NCBI GenBank assembly: GCA_036139795.1 | Contig: JAYZYX010000306.1 | Coordinates: 1 to 23,411 of the forward strand | DNA: 23,411 bases | Source: Donghicola sp036139795 | GTDB taxonomy: Bacteria; Pseudomonadota; Alphaproteobacteria; Rhodobacterales; Rhodobacteraceae | Reading direction: 5' to 3' | Shown here: positions 22,469 to 23,411 of the stretch, in pieces | Numbering within the stretch: position 1 is the first letter of the stretch | How the letters are laid out: every line of letters begins with the position of its first letter | Position numbers and translations under genes: made by a program | The notes under the pieces: model-generated | Database searches by the model: none | What the model saw: only the letters and a program-made list of their open reading frames with translations | What the model was told of the DNA's origin: nothing

Positions 22469-23411
22469 TTGGACAGCCTGACTATCGGAATTGCAGGGCT
22501 TGCTGCGCTTGTCGTCTTGATCGGCATTCGGATCCCGATCGCCCATGCCATGATCTTGGTCGGGGGTATCGGCACCGCCATCCTGAACGGCTGGCCGATC
22601 CTGCTCAGCCAGCTCAAGGATCTGGCCTATGCGCAGTTCTCGACCTACGATCTCTCGGTGGTGCCGCTGTTCGTTCTGATGGGGGCTATCGCCTCGCGTA
22701 GCGGGCTATCGGCGGACCTGTTTCGCGCTGCCAATGCATGGCTTGGCTGGATGCGCGGCGGCGTGGCCATCGCCGCAATCGCAGCCTGTGCGGGCTTCGG
22801 CTCTGTCTGCGGCTCTTCACTGGCGACGGCGTCGACCATGGGGCGGGTGGCTCTGCCGGAACTGCGGAAATATCGCTATTCCAACCGCCTCGCCACTGGC
22901 ACCATTGCGGCGGGCGGCGTGCTGGGGATCCTGATCCCGCCGTCGGTGGTGCTGATCATCTATGCCATCATCGTCGAGGCCAACGTCGTCACCATGTTCA
23001 TGGCGGCCTTGTTGCCGGGCCTGATCGCGGTGGCCTTCTTCATCCTGACAATCCTTGTCTACACGGCGCTCGTGCCCGATGCCGGCCCTGCCGGAGAGCG
23101 CCCCGCGCGGGCAGAGCTATGGACCGCAACGCTGAATATCTTTCCTGTTGTCGTGGTCTTCCTGACCGTGATCGGCGGGCTGTCGATGGGGCTGTTCAAC
23201 CCGACCCCTGCGGCGGCGGTCGGCGTGGTGATGGTGGCGCTGATCGCAGTGCTGCGCGGTAAGCTTTCGCTGTCAGATACACGCGAAGCATTGCGGGAAA
23301 CGACCCGCACCACCGGCATGATCTTTCTGATCATGCTTGGCGCAGAACTGTTGAAGATCTTCATGGCAAGGGGCGGGGTGCCTCAGGCTATGGCGGAAAT
23401 GATGGCCAATT
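22469..23411 (+). CDS. TRAP transporter large permease, DctM family, 3' end outside the window
   Basis: This is the ion-coupled transport subunit of the TRAP importer. The frame is open from TTG 22469 to the window edge, giving 314 residues of a protein that is normally about 425-435. DctM-type features are an N-terminal membrane helix (IGIAGLAALVVLIGIRIPIAHAM), YDLSVVPLFVLMGAIASRSGLS, a GSVCGSSLATASTMGRVALPELRKY region and GTIAAGGVLGILIPPSVVLIIYAII. The last holds the conserved Gly/Pro scoop-helix motif. A further NPTPAAAVGVV motif lies near the edge. The rare start explains why it can be missed by automatic start searching. With DctP and DctQ upstream it completes the transporter, probably sodium-driven as is known for the family. 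Confidence 0.93.
   Translation, partial: MDSLTIGIAGLAALVVLIGIRIPIAHAMILVGGIGTAILNGWPILLSQLKDLAYAQFSTYDLSVVPLFVLMGAIASRSGLSADLFRAANAWLGWMRGGVAIAAIAACAGFGSVCGSSLATASTMGRVALPELRKYRYSNRLATGTIAAGGVLGILIPPSVVLIIYAIIVEANVVTMFMAALLPGLIAVAFFILTILVYTALVPDAGPAGERPARAELWTATLNIFPVVVVFLTVIGGLSMGLFNPTPAAAVGVVMVALIAVLRGKLSLSDTREALRETTRTTGMIFLIMLGAELLKIFMARGGVPQAMAEMMAN

Noticed and set aside
1..23411. Phage, insertion sequence, toxin-antitoxin, CRISPR or defence system
   Set aside because: No transposase, integrase, repeat array, terminal repeats or defence-type domains were found on either strand; every sizeable region is explained by transport, metabolism or regulation genes.

Overview
The window is a dense catabolic and transport region, almost certainly from an alphaproteobacterium. 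The Rhodobacterales/Paracoccaceae type is my best guess, from the high G+C, the protein style, and the pile-up of Liv-type ABC and TRAP importers next to small oxidoreductase cassettes. The taxonomy is inference: there is no rRNA or marker gene here. I see no mobile element, tRNA, rRNA or CRISPR array, and no gene-free stretch above 300 bases.

Region A (1-2738) holds the 3' end of a beta-keto acid cleavage enzyme (BKACE, DUF849) on the + strand. It runs tail to tail, with a 4-base overlap, into a large GAF/PucR-type regulator on the - strand. Region B (2930-11147) starts back to back with that regulator. It is one tightly packed + strand operon: the two subunits of a 3-oxoacid CoA-transferase, a complete Liv-type ABC importer (binding protein, two permeases, two ATPases), a short-chain dehydrogenase and a 3-hydroxyacyl-CoA-dehydrogenase-family enzyme. 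With the BKACE this gives a plausible route for an imported 3-hydroxy acid: oxidation to the 3-keto acid, acetyl-CoA-dependent cleavage to acetoacetate plus an acyl-CoA, then activation of acetoacetate by the CoA-transferase.

Region C (11148-11270) is a convergent junction with a strong hairpin terminator. Region D (11271-12134, - strand) is an AraC-family regulator. Its divergent promoter region carries a perfect 10-base inverted repeat. Region E (12300 to the right edge) is a second + strand operon with a second Liv-type importer, an aldehyde dehydrogenase of the vanillin/salicylaldehyde type, another short-chain dehydrogenase, a benzoylformate-decarboxylase-like thiamine diphosphate enzyme, and a TRAP transporter (DctP, DctQ and a DctM cut off by the window edge). 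The enzymes fit 2-hydroxy acid to 2-keto acid to aldehyde to carboxylic acid, analogous to the mandelate pathway, but the substrate is not determined.

Most genes within each ABC cassette overlap by 1-8 bases (ATGA, GTGA, TGATG), which suggests translational coupling. The exceptions are the gaps after the binding-protein genes, where hairpins may set a higher level of binding protein. I did not find an obviously unprecedented system. The strongest candidates for a second look are the two regulator-plus-importer-plus-enzyme modules as undescribed catabolic pathways, the Walker A Lys-to-Arg change in one ATPase, the C-terminally extended permease and the perfect inverted repeat upstream of the second operon.
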